Positions 16,276 to 26,245 are shown, counted from the stretch's first letter. The stretch: DNA of 64,000 nucleotides from Bacillus sp. FJAT-47783 (GCF_022808615.1 NZ_JAKZKS010000011.1:1-64000); one strand, 5' to 3'. Program-made: numbers and translations. Notes: generated by a model from the letters alone, not told the origin.

Positions 16276-18090
16276 TTAAGAATAAGGAAGTTTAATTGTA
16301 AAGGTCGTTCCTTCTCCCTCTTTACTGCGAACGTTTATTGTACCATGATGGTTTTCCACCATTTTAAACGTCATCATAAGTCCTAAACCATTTCCACTTT
16401 CTTTTGTTGTGACAAAAGGTTGACCAATCTTTTGTAAAATGTCTTCGGGAATTCCCGTACCTGTATCCTTTACATGAATGACAAATTGATCATGTTCTGT
16501 ATATGTGATAATGGAGACACTCCCTCCATTTGGCATTGCTTCAATTGAATTTTTAATTAAGTTAATAAATACTTGCTTGAGTTGATTTGGATCACAATAA
16601 ATGTCACCACAATCTTCACAAAGTGATTTCTCAATCATTACGTTATTTAAATTGGCTTCTGTTTCTAATAATGTCATCACTTCCGTTAAAACATGATTCA
16701 TATTTACTTTTTTCATGATCGCTTGTTGCGGCTTCGCCAGTAATAAAAGCTCACTTAAAATCAGCTCAATACGATTTAACTCAGAAAAAATAATATCAAA
16801 ATATTGGTCATTTTCGTCTTTTTCAGCTTGCATTAATTGTAAAAAACCTTTAATAGCGGTTAATGGATTTCGAATTTCATGAGCGATTCCTGCAGCAAGT
16901 TGTCCAGCTATCGTTAATTTTTCTGATTGCAGCATCAATTCTTCCGTATGCTTACGTTCCGTTAAATCACGTATAATCACTTGTACTGCTGGTTCTCCAA
17001 AATAAGTTGTCGGTAAACAAACGATTTCTGTAAAAACTGCTCCTTTTTCTGCATGACGATTCCAGCTTTGATTCATTAAGACCGTATCCTTTTTTCCTTC
17101 AATAATTTCAGCAAGTGCTTTTCTCATATGCACATGATGCTCTCGCTCAAGAAAAGAATAGATATTCTTGCCAATGATTGCTGAATAATCACCGACGCCA
17201 AATAATTTGAGTCCTGATTCATTCATAAATACCCATTTATCTTTATGAATAACTGCAATCGTATCAATGGAGTTTTGAATAAGTCGTTGATATCTCTCTC
17301 TGCTTTTTTGCAGTTTATTTTGAACCCTCTTTCGCGATGAAACGTCATGGATAGCGACGAGTTCAGCTTTCTTACCTTTATACTCAATTAACGAAGGACG
17401 ACACTCGACATCTATGAATCTTCCATCCGTTCTTCGCCACACTTGTTCAATCATCCCTACTTGTTTATCTTGATGGAGCAGTTGAATGCGCTTCCGTACA
17501 ACTTCATGGTATGGAGCGAGAATAAGGTCATAAATGGACTTCCCAACAACTTCTTCCTTTGAGTGAGCACCTAGTAGCCCTAATAAAGATGTATTGACAT
17601 ATTGAATCACTCCATCAACCGAAATAAACAGCGGGCTAGGCAATTTTTCTATCAGGATATATGCATCTTCAAGGACTTTCAGATCGGAGATTGATGTATC
17701 TTGTATAGTTGGATTTTTCCCTTTCGTTGGTTGAGAGGATATATAGGAATCTAACATTTTTAGTTTAATTACAACTTCTCGCTCATTTTCTTTTAAGCGA
17801 TTATGGATAAAATCAACCGTTGCCTCCATCCATATGTATACACCTTTTTTATGACGGAAGCGAAAAGAGCAAGGAGATAAATGATGATCATTGTAAAAAA
17901 ACGATTCTAATAGATAAATATCATCCTTATGTATGTATTCGCGAACATCTCTTCCGATTAACTCCTCTTGTGCATATCCTAAACAATCTAAGCAATTTGA
18001 AGAGATGTACCGCAAGCGCCCATTCGAAGATAGTACAGAATACAATTCAACCGTATCAAATTTCTGTTTATCGCGTACATGGTTCGACAA
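16276..18090 (-). CDS. kinA: sporulation sensor histidine kinase KinA
   Basis: Major kinase feeding phosphate into the Spo0F-Spo0B-Spo0A phosphorelay. It has 604 residues (606 in B. subtilis) and is soluble. Three PAS domains span about 12-115, 145-260 and 265-380. The dimerisation/phosphoacceptor box GIAHEIRNPLTAIKGFLQLM is near residue 407. The ATP-binding domain shows NLIKNSIEAMP, DTGTGIP and NGLGL. The start is TTG (18088-18090), directed by GGGGGG 5-6 bp before it. A perfect Spo0A box core TGTCGAA overlaps that start codon. Position next to patA and pbpH is as in B. subtilis. Confidence 0.95.
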   Translation of the reverse strand: MSNHVRDKQKFDTVELYSVLSSNGRLRYISSNCLDCLGYAQEELIGRDVREYIHKDDIYLLESFFYNDHHLSPCSFRFRHKKGVYIWMEATVDFIHNRLKENEREVVIKLKMLDSYISSQPTKGKNPTIQDTSISDLKVLEDAYILIEKLPSPLFISVDGVIQYVNTSLLGLLGAHSKEEVVGKSIYDLILAPYHEVVRKRIQLLHQDKQVGMIEQVWRRTDGRFIDVECRPSLIEYKGKKAELVAIHDVSSRKRVQNKLQKSRERYQRLIQNSIDTIAVIHKDKWVFMNESGLKLFGVGDYSAIIGKNIYSFLEREHHVHMRKALAEIIEGKKDTVLMNQSWNRHAEKGAVFTEIVCLPTTYFGEPAVQVIIRDLTERKHTEELMLQSEKLTIAGQLAAGIAHEIRNPLTAIKGFLQLMQAEKDENDQYFDIIFSELNRIELILSELLLLAKPQQAIMKKVNMNHVLTEVMTLLETEANLNNVMIEKSLCEDCGDIYCDPNQLKQVFINLIKNSIEAMPNGGSVSIITYTEHDQFVIHVKDTGTGIPEDILQKIGQPFVTTKESGNGLGLMMTFKMVENHHGTINVRSKEGEGTTFTIKLPYS

Positions 18091-18277
18091 AAGAACCCCC
18101 CCTTTTACAAAAAGCTCAAAAATACATCCCCTTATTTCTATTGTATTCGAGTTGTGCTCTATCTACAACTATATCAATCGAATTTTGTTAAATTCTACAA
18201 TTTAATCATGATTTTTCTTGTATTCTTTTAAAGATGTGTACGCTTACGTGTCCCCCCTACAACTATTCTACTATAAT

Positions 18278-18330
18278 AAAGTGAAATTGCATTCAGTGGG
18301 GTTTTTTTCATCTCCCACTGGATAGTGGAT
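18278..18330. repeat. 5' module of the modular structured repeat (copy 3)
   Basis: The sequence GTGAAATTGCATTCAGTGGG matches GTGAAACTTCATTCAGTGGG at 48173, including the hairpin CAGTGGG/CCCACTG. The rest of the element is absent. The kinA upstream gap 18091-18534 holds this copy and the hairpin at 18469, but no gene. Confidence 0.6.
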
Positions 18331-18468
18331 GTGATTAATTTTTATTTATTTCGACATGTTGTATTCAAATTCCTTTTAAAAATCGAACTCTTTGTAAAAT
18401 GTACCATTTAATCGAGTCTCTTTTTCAAGTTTTCGGTTTAGTATTTACACTCCGAAATCTTAATAGAC

Positions 18469-18512
18469 AGACCGAAAGAATGTTGATTTCACGGCATTCT
18501 TTCGGTCTTTTT
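18469..18512. repeat. dispersed hairpin repeat, orientation B
   Basis: A 14-bp stem AGACCGAAAGAATG/CATTCTTTCGGTCT with loop TTGATTTCACGG, the reverse-complement orientation of the 8790 copy. Its T-run is on the plus strand, where no gene precedes it. It therefore looks placed as a repeat, although it can also end the small minus-strand gene at 18535. Confidence 0.75.
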
Positions 18513-18534
18513 TGGAGTATTTCCCCCTAAAGTT

Positions 18535-18717
18535 TTAATGCATCCCCTTCCATTGTCCATCATTTTTCGGAGCTTTTTCTTTTTTCGCGTGTTCTTTATG
18601 CTTTTCATTCGCTTCGTGACTGCCAAATTCATGGCTAAATTCTGAATCAATTTTACTTGAATCATAGCCTTTTTTATTCTTTTGCTCTGGATCATTTTTT
18701 TTCGTTCGTTTTGCCAT
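18535..18717 (-). CDS. small hydrophilic Lys/Glu-rich protein
   Basis: A 60-residue, very hydrophilic protein (MAKRTKKNDPEQKNKKGYDSS..., SHEFGSHEANEKHKEHAKKEK). It lacks hydrophobic segments. AAGGAG precedes two adjacent ATGs; the second has the better 8-bp spacing. The composition resembles minor small acid-soluble spore proteins, but I cannot place it in a named family. It lies directly upstream of the terminator-like repeat at 18469. Confidence 0.65.
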   Translation of the reverse strand: MAKRTKKNDPEQKNKKGYDSSKIDSEFSHEFGSHEANEKHKEHAKKEKAPKNDGQWKGMH

Positions 18718-18784
18718 CATCTCAACTCCTTTTCATTCATATCGTGTACGATTTGCTAAAAACTATCCATGAATAGTTGGAGAA

Positions 18785-18817
18785 AAAAAGCGACCTCGTG
18801 TCGAGATCGCTTTTTAT
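18785..18817 (-). terminator. terminator of pbpH
   Basis: On the minus strand AAAAGCGATCTCG pairs with CGAGGTCGCTTTT (one G-U pair) around a 3-base loop, ending in a T-run. Confidence 0.88.
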
Positions 18818-20895
18818 TGTTCAGCTATTGTATCTTTTTTCGGGGCTGTTCCTTTTGCATCGTATTCTTTTTGTAAATCAACGTAGGCATTGACAATATC
18901 GTTGGCAATGGCTGTATTGATGTTTTCTCCTCGACTCGTGCGGGTCCATGGGACTACAACACTAAAAGCGATTTCAGGGTTATTCGAAGGATAGTAACCA
19001 GCAAACGTTAAATTGTACACATCTCGGCCCCAATAACTTCGATTTGCTCCATAATAACCGGATTCAGCCGTTCCGGTTTTGCCCGCGACATCGTGATTGA
19101 ACGCACCATTTGCAGTTCCACCCGGACCTGTTACGAGCTTAAAGCCTTGTTGAACACGTTTTATGTCTTCCGGTGTATTATTGATTCGATTTAATATCGT
19201 TGTTTGACGTTCTTGTGCAACCGGTCCAATTTCACCATCGCCTGAAGGCTCGTGAATCGACGTGACAAGACGGGGCTGGATGCGATAACCACCGTTCGCA
19301 ATCGTTGACATGTATTGAGCCAATTGCAGCGGTGTATACGTATCGTACTGTCCGATCACTAAGTCTAACAGTTTCCCCATATTAGTTGGCGTTGTTTGCT
19401 GTCCTTTTGATTCTACCGGTAAATCTATCCCTGTAGGAACCCCAAGTCCGAATTGGGCAAAATAATTTCGAATCGTCATAAAATCCTCTAGCGTTGCAGG
19501 AAACGACATCCCTGGATAGTAGTTCATCCCAGCTATTTTCATCGCAATATGGAACATATAGACGTTTGAACTCTTTTGCAGAGCCGTTATATCATTGACT
19601 GAACCTAGAGGTCTATAAGATCCTTTTGGTTTCGTACCCTTCAATCTAACAGGTGTATCGTAAACGTAATAACCATGAGAGATTCCAAATTGATAGCCTG
19701 CAAGAACCGTTGCTCCCTTGACTGTAGATCCCATTTCATATTGGGTCGCAAACGCTCCATAGTCAAAGTTCAAAACTTTTCCTTCTGAGTACATTTTTCC
19801 GACCATGGAAAGAACATCCCCATTGTAAGGATCCATGATGACGACAAACGCTCTGTCAAGTAAATAGTTTCCTGGATGTCTTTTCGCTTCAAGGAGGCGT
19901 TTTTTGACAATCTCATCAACTCTTTTTTGCAATTCCATATCGATGGATAAACGTAAGTCATAGCCCCTTCTTCCATCGTCGACGAGCTCTTGCGAAATCG
20001 TTTCTCCATCTTTATTGGATATATATTCAAGCTTCGCTTTTCTCGGATTTAAGTAATCTTCGTATTGCAGTTCAAGATAACTTTTTCCAACTCGGTCATT
20101 TCGCGCATAACTTCGAGCCCTGTAAAAAGATTCTCTTTCTTGCGGAATCCCTTCTTTTTCATTCGAGATGCCACCTAAAATCGTTCGAAACAACTCATCG
20201 CCATACGGATAGTGTCGTTCCCAATCCATTATGACATCAATTCCAGGCAAGTATTCCAGTCGTTCTGCTACTTTGGACACTTCTTCACGTTTCAAATTCT
20301 TTGCCACTAATTGTGGTTCGTACGCATAGCCTGATGAAAATTTAGTATAAAACGCGACGAGTTGAAGCTCGTCTGGATTCTTTGTAATTTTTTCAATTTC
20401 GTCTTCCGGCACTCGTTCTACTTGAAGCTTATACGTTTCCTTTGGCTTTAATTTCTTTTCTTCTTTCGATAATAATTTCTCTGCCTTCTTCGGGTATTTG
20501 GCGAGCCAATAATCGCGAATATCCCGCTCTTTTAAAAAGTCTGTTTTGATTGTGATTAACTTCGAGAGCTTTTCGGCTGTTTCCAGTTTATCTTCTGCTT
20601 TTGTCGTATTTTCCACCGTATACGTGATCGCTGGTACGTTTGTATTATCAACGATTACCCGGTGATGACTATCGTACATTTTCCCCCGCGGTGCAGGATA
20701 CTTCGCGATATCAACCTCTGTTCGATTGACTTCCTTTGAGTATTCCTCACCTTGAACAATTTGAACAACCCCAAGACGAATGATTAGCGCAACGAATAAT
20801 AGAAAGATGACAAAAAAGAATACATTCATTCTGATCATTCTTGCTTTTTTCTGCCGTTTTTTCTCTGTCGGTTGTTGTCTACTTTCTGAACTCAC
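18814..20895 (-). CDS. pbpH: class B penicillin-binding protein PbpH
   Basis: Monofunctional transpeptidase for side-wall peptidoglycan, redundant with PbpA in B. subtilis. It has 693 residues. A cytoplasmic basic tail and one membrane anchor (about 22-45) are followed by the PBP dimerisation domain (to about 320) and the transpeptidase domain with STVK (active Ser), SSN and KTG in AGKTGTAESG. The start codon is GTG (20893-20895) 8 bp after AAAGGA. It sits next to kinA as in B. subtilis. The Lys/Glu-rich inserts between 130 and 200 are usual for this subgroup. Confidence 0.93.
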   Translation of the reverse strand: MSSESRQQPTEKKRQKKARMIRMNVFFFVIFLLFVALIIRLGVVQIVQGEEYSKEVNRTEVDIAKYPAPRGKMYDSHHRVIVDNTNVPAITYTVENTTKAEDKLETAEKLSKLITIKTDFLKERDIRDYWLAKYPKKAEKLLSKEEKKLKPKETYKLQVERVPEDEIEKITKNPDELQLVAFYTKFSSGYAYEPQLVAKNLKREEVSKVAERLEYLPGIDVIMDWERHYPYGDELFRTILGGISNEKEGIPQERESFYRARSYARNDRVGKSYLELQYEDYLNPRKAKLEYISNKDGETISQELVDDGRRGYDLRLSIDMELQKRVDEIVKKRLLEAKRHPGNYLLDRAFVVIMDPYNGDVLSMVGKMYSEGKVLNFDYGAFATQYEMGSTVKGATVLAGYQFGISHGYYVYDTPVRLKGTKPKGSYRPLGSVNDITALQKSSNVYMFHIAMKIAGMNYYPGMSFPATLEDFMTIRNYFAQFGLGVPTGIDLPVESKGQQTTPTNMGKLLDLVIGQYDTYTPLQLAQYMSTIANGGYRIQPRLVTSIHEPSGDGEIGPVAQERQTTILNRINNTPEDIKRVQQGFKLVTGPGGTANGAFNHDVAGKTGTAESGYYGANRSYWGRDVYNLTFAGYYPSNNPEIAFSVVVPWTRTSRGENINTAIANDIVNAYVDLQKEYDAKGTAPKKDTIAEQ

Positions 20896-21005
20896 ATCGA
20901 TTCGTCCTTTCTAAACAATCTCTTTCGGTAAAGAGAATCTACACTCTTGATTGTAACCTATTTGTCATGTTTATGACAGAAAGTTGAAAAGAAAAAAATG
21001 CTTTT

Positions 21006-21794
21006 TTATGAAATGGATTTGACAATACCGCCATCGACGAGTAATGTTTGACCCGTCACGTAAGTATTTAGTTTGGATAGTAAAAATACAGCGTAGTTCG
21101 CAAATTCCTCTGGTTGCCCATATCGACCTAACGGAATGATGGACTTCATTCGTTCTTCGATCTCTTCTTTCGTTAGACCTTGTTTGTTCGCATTGATTTC
21201 GTCAAGCTGTGCAACGCGATCCGTAGCAATTCTTCCAGGTGCCACTGTATTAATTAAAATTTGATGTGAGGCAAATTCCATCGCTAACGTTTTCGTTAAA
21301 CCGACAATAGCTGTACGAAATGTGTTGGATAAGATAAGACCTGGGATCGGTTCTTTGACACTGGATGAGGCAATATTGACAATTCGGCCATTTGATTGTT
21401 TTAAATACGGTAGCGCTTCCCGAATGATACGAATATAGCTTAATACGTTTAACTCAAACGCGCTTTGCCAATCTTCATCCGTCATCTCTTCAAACGTACC
21501 CGCTTTTGGTCCACCAGCATTGTTCAGGAGCATATCGATGCTCCCAAATCGACTTGCGGTTTCTTTGACAACTAGCTTGATATCTTCTTTTGAAGTTATA
21601 TCCGCCGTTATGTAATGTACGTTTCCTTTTTGTAATGCTTCTAATTGATTCGCGGTTTGTTTTAATTTTTCTTCATTACGAGAAACGAGCATAACATTTG
21701 CGCCTTCTTCTACGAGCTTTTTTGCTATCGCCTTTCCTAACCCTTGACTTGAAGCGATAACGAGAGCGTTTAATCCATTAATTCCTAAATCCAT
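21006..21794 (-). CDS. short-chain dehydrogenase with altered catalytic motif
   Basis: SDR-fold protein of 262 residues. Cofactor-binding motif ASSQGLGKAIA (residues 14-24) and NNAGG are intact. The active-site region, however, reads IASSSVKEPIPGLILSNTFRTA: the Ser is present but the canonical YxxxK is SNTFR, so Tyr and Lys are replaced. This form recurs in a Bacillus SDR subgroup annotated as 3-oxoacyl reductase. The true reaction is unknown and it may not be a standard dehydrogenase. The start at 21794 has AAGGACG upstream; a 39-codon extension is rejected. Confidence 0.85.
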   Translation of the reverse strand: MDLGINGLNALVIASSQGLGKAIAKKLVEEGANVMLVSRNEEKLKQTANQLEALQKGNVHYITADITSKEDIKLVVKETASRFGSIDMLLNNAGGPKAGTFEEMTDEDWQSAFELNVLSYIRIIREALPYLKQSNGRIVNIASSSVKEPIPGLILSNTFRTAIVGLTKTLAMEFASHQILINTVAPGRIATDRVAQLDEINANKQGLTKEEIEERMKSIIPLGRYGQPEEFANYAVFLLSKLNTYVTGQTLLVDGGIVKSIS

Positions 21795-21863
21795 TAATAT
21801 CACGTCCTTAACTTTTTGTTCATAGTTTACCATATATTGATAGAAAAGTAGAACTTGTTTACT

Positions 21864-21900
21864 TAAAAAAACGCTGAACTCTTTTACAAGAGTCCAACGT
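21864..21900 (-). terminator. terminator of mcpC
   Basis: Imperfect stem ACGCTGAACTCTT/AAGAGTCCAACGT with a 4-base loop. On the minus strand it ends in TTTTTTT. Confidence 0.75.
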
Positions 21901-21910
21901 CTTAAAAGCA

Positions 21911-23890
21911 TTAAATAATAAAATGACGAACTATTTTTTGTAATTCCTTGCTTGATTCATTTAAGCCCTCTGCCGATTGTGCAACGGATTCGAATGCTAT
22001 TGTTTGTTCATTTGTTGAAGCACTTACTTCTTCAACAGCGGCAGCTGATTGCTGGGAAATAGCAGAAATACTTTGAATCGCTTCGACTACTTGTTCCTTT
22101 TTCTCGTTAATATCGTTCATGTTTTCTGTAACGGTTTGTATCGACGTAATGAGTTCATTCATTTTTATCGCAATTTGTTGGAACGCTTCTCCTGTTAATT
22201 GAACGTGGGCATGTTGTTCATCGTTTAATTCTCTTGAACGCTTCATTGTATTTACCGCATTTTTCGCTTCTTCTTGAATGCCTTGAATCGTAACACGAAT
22301 TTTATCTGTCGCTTCAGCTGATTGTTCTGCTAATTTTCTTACTTCCGATGCAACGACCGCAAATCCTTTCCCACTTTCACCTGCACGCGCTGCCTCAATA
22401 CTCGCGTTTAACGCTAATAAATTCGTTTGGTCGGAAATGTTCGAGATCGTCGTTATAACATCCGCAATATGATGAATTTTTTCCGCTAAACCGTCTAACG
22501 CCTTTTCAACCGTCTGAACTTCGGTATTTGCTTCGTTTGACTTCAATTGTAAGTTATTTAATTTTTCTAACCCGTCATAACTAGCTTGTTCTGACTCTTT
22601 AGATAGTTGTTTGACTTGATAAATGGCATCATGAACACTTTCGATACTGATGGATAAACTTTTTGTTTGTTCATTCATATTGTCTACGTCATGAGCTTGT
22701 TCCGTCGTACCTTTCGCAATATCATCGATGGCTGCGGAAATTTGTTGACCTGAAGCCATTGTTTCTTCTGAAACGGCACTTAAATGTTCCGCGGAATCGC
22801 TTAAGTGGATGATTGAACTATTCACTTTTTCTAGCATTAAACGCATATTGTCGACCATTTTGTTAAAGCTTTCACTCAGTTTCCCAACTTCATCTTTCGA
22901 TTTTACGTGAACAATTGCTGTTAAATCACCTTGAGATACTTTTTCCGCTTGGTTTGTAAGGGTAAGAATAGGACGAGCAATTGACCTTGACACGAAATAA
23001 CTACAAATCACAGCAAAAACAACGGCTACAACAGTAATGACGAAGTTCATGAGCTTTAGCGCATTAGCCGTTTTCATTAGCTCCTTATATTGATAAACGA
23101 CACCAATCTTCCAATTAACCCCATCTATCGTATCATAAACCATCATTCGTTCATCTTGATCGTATTCATAATCTAGTAAACCATTATCACTTTCTTTTAG
23201 TGGCTGCATGAAACTTAGCTCGAATAAATCCTTTCCTTTTAAAGTAGGATGCGAGAGCGCCATTCCATTACTATCCATTAAATAACCATATCCGTTATGC
23301 CCTACATGAACGTTATTAACGATCGAATCAACAGCTTCTAATGAAACGTCAAAACCGAGAACCCCTATCGTTTTTCCATTATGTTCAATTGCTTTCGCTC
23401 CCGTAATGAGTAATTCGCCAGATGCGGCATCTTCATAAGGTTCTGTCCATACAACTTCCTCTTTATTTTCAAGTGCAAGTTGATACCAAGGGCGAGAAGT
23501 TGGATCAAAATCATCAGGTAAATTTAAATTTGGCTCTGTATATGTCACTTTAGATTCCGTCCCGACAAGGACCGCTTTCACTAAAGGGTTTAATTCTAGA
23601 AATGATTGATATGAGTTTAGCACTTTTTCTAATTGCTTTTCAGAAGGATTTGCTATTTGTGCAACCAAATCTTCGTCTTTACTAAACAGGTGGATATCAT
23701 TGCTATAATCTTCAATATGTATTTCAACATTCGTTTTAATTTGTTCGACAACTGATTTTCCTGATTCTCGTACTTCTCTCTTTAAATTATTGCTATCAAA
23801 ATAAGTAGTAAAGATAAATACTGCTGATAATGAAATGATTAATAGTAAAGCGATCAATGAGGTGATTTTCCATTGTAGCTTTTTAAACAT
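21911..23890 (-). CDS. mcpC: methyl-accepting chemotaxis protein McpC
   Basis: Membrane chemoreceptor of 659 residues. An N-terminal helix (about 10-30) and a second one (about 275-300) bracket an extracellular dCache domain with the family pattern RPWYQLA...[24 protein letters not shown] domain follows ([20 protein letters not shown]) and then the long helical signalling domain with the invariant hairpin around [38 protein letters not shown]. In B. subtilis McpC senses most amino acids. The match to McpC rests on size and gene neighbourhood, so ligand specificity is inferred. TAGGAG precedes the ATG. Confidence 0.88.
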   Translation of the reverse strand: MFKKLQWKITSLIALLLIISLSAVFIFTTYFDSNNLKREVRESGKSVVEQIKTNVEIHIEDYSNDIHLFSKDEDLVAQIANPSEKQLEKVLNSYQSFLELNPLVKAVLVGTESKVTYTEPNLNLPDDFDPTSRPWYQLALENKEEVVWTEPYEDAASGELLITGAKAIEHNGKTIGVLGFDVSLEAVDSIVNNVHVGHNGYGYLMDSNGMALSHPTLKGKDLFELSFMQPLKESDNGLLDYEYDQDERMMVYDTIDGVNWKIGVVYQYKELMKTANALKLMNFVITVVAVVFAVICSYFVSRSIARPILTLTNQAEKVSQGDLTAIVHVKSKDEVGKLSESFNKMVDNMRLMLEKVNSSIIHLSDSAEHLSAVSEETMASGQQISAAIDDIAKGTTEQAHDVDNMNEQTKSLSISIESVHDAIYQVKQLSKESEQASYDGLEKLNNLQLKSNEANTEVQTVEKALDGLAEKIHHIADVITTISNISDQTNLLALNASIEAARAGESGKGFAVVASEVRKLAEQSAEATDKIRVTIQGIQEEAKNAVNTMKRSRELNDEQHAHVQLTGEAFQQIAIKMNELITSIQTVTENMNDINEKKEQVVEAIQSISAISQQSAAAVEEVSASTNEQTIAFESVAQSAEGLNESSKELQKIVRHFII

Positions 23891-23989
23891 GTTTTCAACT
23901 CCTATAATTTGTATTTCTGATTGAAGGCTAAATTGAATGAGGTTTGTATAAAAGCATAAGCGTTCAAAAATTTAGCTACTATCGATACA

Positions 23990-24025
23990 AAAAAACAATA
24001 GGACATGACTCAAGTCCTATTGTTT
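23990..24025 (-). terminator. terminator overlapping the panE-like gene end
   Basis: Perfect 12-bp stem AAACAATAGGAC/GTCCTATTGTTT with a 9-base loop. Its arm covers the last codons and stop of the gene ending at 24017; a T-run follows on the minus strand. Confidence 0.9.
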
Positions 24026-24952
24026 ATATCGGTTCATTTCATGATTTTTTAAATACAATTTTACGTTTGTGTAAATCATTTTTAAAATGGGCGCATGCAA
24101 GTCGTGTTTTTCTGCAAGAGTTAATAAATATCCTTGTAGATGATCTGCTTCGACTAATGACTTTTTCTCCATATCCCGTTGCATCGATGACTTCATGTCA
24201 TATTCCATTTTTTGAATCGTCTTCATTTGTTTTGCAACGATTTGGTTATCGAGAGGCGCTCCGACTTTTTTCATGATCGCGTCAATTTCATATAAGACGT
24301 CTTCGATTAATTCTAGACCATATTCGGTTTCGCGAATTGGACCTATTGGTGCTTGAAACAACGTGGTAACACCAGAAAAGGCCGAGATAAACATATATTT
24401 TTGCCACATCGCTTTTAAAATGTTACGACTAGCCTTCATCTCTGTTTTCGTATTCGAAAATACTTCGGCCAATTTTTCTATACGGGTAGTGTGCTCACCA
24501 TTTAATTCACCAAATTTCAGATGATGATCTTGACTTGTTTGGACAATTTCCCCCTTTTCATTTAATGTCGTTTCAATGAAGCAAAGCCCTCCAAGCACTT
24601 TTTCTTCTCCAAACACATCCTTTAATACATCGATATGTTTCATCCCATTTAATAAAGGAAGGATAATCGTATCTTTCCCGACAAACGGCTTCATATCCTC
24701 GATCGCTTCCTGAAGATGATAAGCTTTCGTACTTAATATAATGAGGTCATAGCACTCGTTTGCAGAACGATTTGTCAAAGTTTTTGGGTTTATTTTAAAG
24801 TCACCATGGATACTTCGAACAACAAGACCTGTTTCTTCTAATTGCTTCTTTCGATTTGACCGAACAAGAAAGGTAACATCCTCTCCCTTTTCCATTAACC
24901 TCCCGCCGAAATATCCCCCGACGCCACCTGCACCAACGACTAAAATATTCAT
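24017..24952 (-). CDS. ketopantoate reductase family protein (PanE/ApbA-like)
   Basis: NADPH-dependent reductase of the 2-dehydropantoate 2-reductase family (311 residues), which makes pantoate for coenzyme A. The N-terminal Rossmann motif VVGAGGVGGYFGGRL is intact, NGMKH (near 98) is the conserved loop, and the C-terminal helical domain has the family Lys/Glu-rich core. Bacilli carry more than one paralogue (PanE and YkpB), so this may not be the biosynthetic enzyme. GAAGGGGGAGC precedes the ATG at 24952. It runs in the same direction as splB, 59 bp downstream. Confidence 0.82.
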   Translation of the reverse strand: MNILVVGAGGVGGYFGGRLMEKGEDVTFLVRSNRKKQLEETGLVVRSIHGDFKINPKTLTNRSANECYDLIILSTKAYHLQEAIEDMKPFVGKDTIILPLLNGMKHIDVLKDVFGEEKVLGGLCFIETTLNEKGEIVQTSQDHHLKFGELNGEHTTRIEKLAEVFSNTKTEMKASRNILKAMWQKYMFISAFSGVTTLFQAPIGPIRETEYGLELIEDVLYEIDAIMKKVGAPLDNQIVAKQMKTIQKMEYDMKSSMQRDMEKKSLVEADHLQGYLLTLAEKHDLHAPILKMIYTNVKLYLKNHEMNRYKQ

Positions 24953-25011
24953 TTTTTTGCTCCCCCTTCTTCCTTCTTTTCCCTCTAGTATAAGAAATAA
25001 GGAAGAAAAAA

Positions 25012-26040
25012 TCATGTAAAATATTCAATCTTTGCTGTAGGAAAGTATTGCTCAATGTAATGATGAAGCGTTTCCTTTAACACTTCCTCCTCATCTTTTT
25101 CGTAAATATATTTACCAATTCCGTATCTTCCCCATTTGTAACGGCGCTTTTCTTCATCCATTTCGAGCTTTGATTTTGGATAATTTTTTTCAATGACTCG
25201 TTTTGCTGGCTTTGTAAACCGGTGTTGAATAAGCTCAAATGTGATATCGTCACGATCATCTTCCGGTACGTTTTTTGCTAATCTTTCAAACATGTCTCGA
25301 TACCCCTCTTCCCACCCGTCATGGATGTAAATTGGCGCTACGATAAAGCCAATTGGATAGCCCGCTTTAGCCGCTTTACTTGCCGCTTCAATACGTTTAT
25401 GAAGGGGAGATGTTCCATGTTCAAAATTTTTAATTACATAGTCCGCATTAATACTAAAACGAAAGCGACTTTTTTTATTATGTTTTGCGTCTAACAAGTG
25501 ATCAATATGGTGGAATTTTGTCACAAAACGAAGCCTTCCAAATTCGGTTTGACCAATAAATTCAATCGCCTTTTTTAACGAATGGGTTAAGTGATCGATC
25601 CCGACAATATCCGATGTACAAGAAGCTTCAAATCGTGTAATTTCAGGTGCTCTTTCGTCAATATATTGTTTAGCACGCTCAAATATCTCTTCAAGGTTAA
25701 CATATGTACGAATATAGGGCTTGGAACCGAGTGTTGTTTGTAAATAACAGTAATGACAATGTCCCATACAGCCAGTTGCTAACGGAATAGCATATTCAGC
25801 TGAAGGTTTTGATGTATCAAATTTTAATGTTTGTCGTACGCCAATCACGAGTGTTGACTTAGCATAACGATATTTCTGTAATTCATTTTCCCCGGGGATA
25901 TTTCGAACTTGGTTATGGGATGTCGTTTGCCGAATTTCGATCCCTTGTTTTTTAAACGTTTGAAGTAATTGTTCCGTCAGAGGATAGTCAAGAGCTCGTG
26001 GCTCGTAATAAACTAATTGAGGCATAAACGGTTTAACCAT
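25012..26040 (-). CDS. splB: spore photoproduct lyase SplB
   Basis: Radical-SAM repair enzyme that reverses the spore photoproduct (5-thyminyl-5,6-dihydrothymine) during germination. From the chosen start it has 342 residues, exactly the B. subtilis length. The 4Fe-4S site is CMGHCHYC (near 90) and the H-atom donor Cys lies in EASCTSDIVG (near 141). The ATG at 26040 has AAGGAAGTG upstream. The usual partner splA is missing: no frame of that type is found between ptsI and splB. Confidence 0.95.
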   Translation of the reverse strand: MVKPFMPQLVYYEPRALDYPLTEQLLQTFKKQGIEIRQTTSHNQVRNIPGENELQKYRYAKSTLVIGVRQTLKFDTSKPSAEYAIPLATGCMGHCHYCYLQTTLGSKPYIRTYVNLEEIFERAKQYIDERAPEITRFEASCTSDIVGIDHLTHSLKKAIEFIGQTEFGRLRFVTKFHHIDHLLDAKHNKKSRFRFSINADYVIKNFEHGTSPLHKRIEAASKAAKAGYPIGFIVAPIYIHDGWEEGYRDMFERLAKNVPEDDRDDITFELIQHRFTKPAKRVIEKNYPKSKLEMDEEKRRYKWGRYGIGKYIYEKDEEEVLKETLHHYIEQYFPTAKIEYFT

Positions 26041-26073
26041 TCGGTTCACTTCCTTCATTAAATCCTTTCTTAT

Positions 26074-26106
26074 TAATATGAACGGTTACTCCTTTCCTTT
26101 ATCTAC
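26074..26106 (-). promoter_or_regulatory. possible sigma-G promoter for splB
   Basis: CATATTA resembles the sigma-G -10 (CATACTA), with an AGATAA-type -35 about 18 bp upstream. The position, about 35 bp before splB, fits forespore expression. The -35 is weak. Confidence 0.35.
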
Positions 26107-26200
26107 ATAAAATTTTCCTATTGGAAATCCTACCTCAATTACACGAGTCCAGTTATTTCATCTGCTTCGACATTATTCCATACCGTCTCGTTTCCACTAT

Positions 26201-26235
26201 AAAAAAACAGCAAATGGCATAAACCATTTGCTGTT
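26201..26235 (-). terminator. terminator of ptsHI
   Basis: Perfect 12-bp stem AACAGCAAATGG/CCATTTGCTGTT with a 6-base loop, followed on the minus strand by a run of T. Confidence 0.92.
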
Positions 26236-26245
26236 AAAAAGGGAG

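Noticed and set aside
18489-18695. 68-residue ORF overlapping the Lys/Glu-rich gene in another frame
   Set aside because: It has no ribosome binding site and runs into the hairpin repeat; the frame ending at 18535 has AAGGAG at good spacing.
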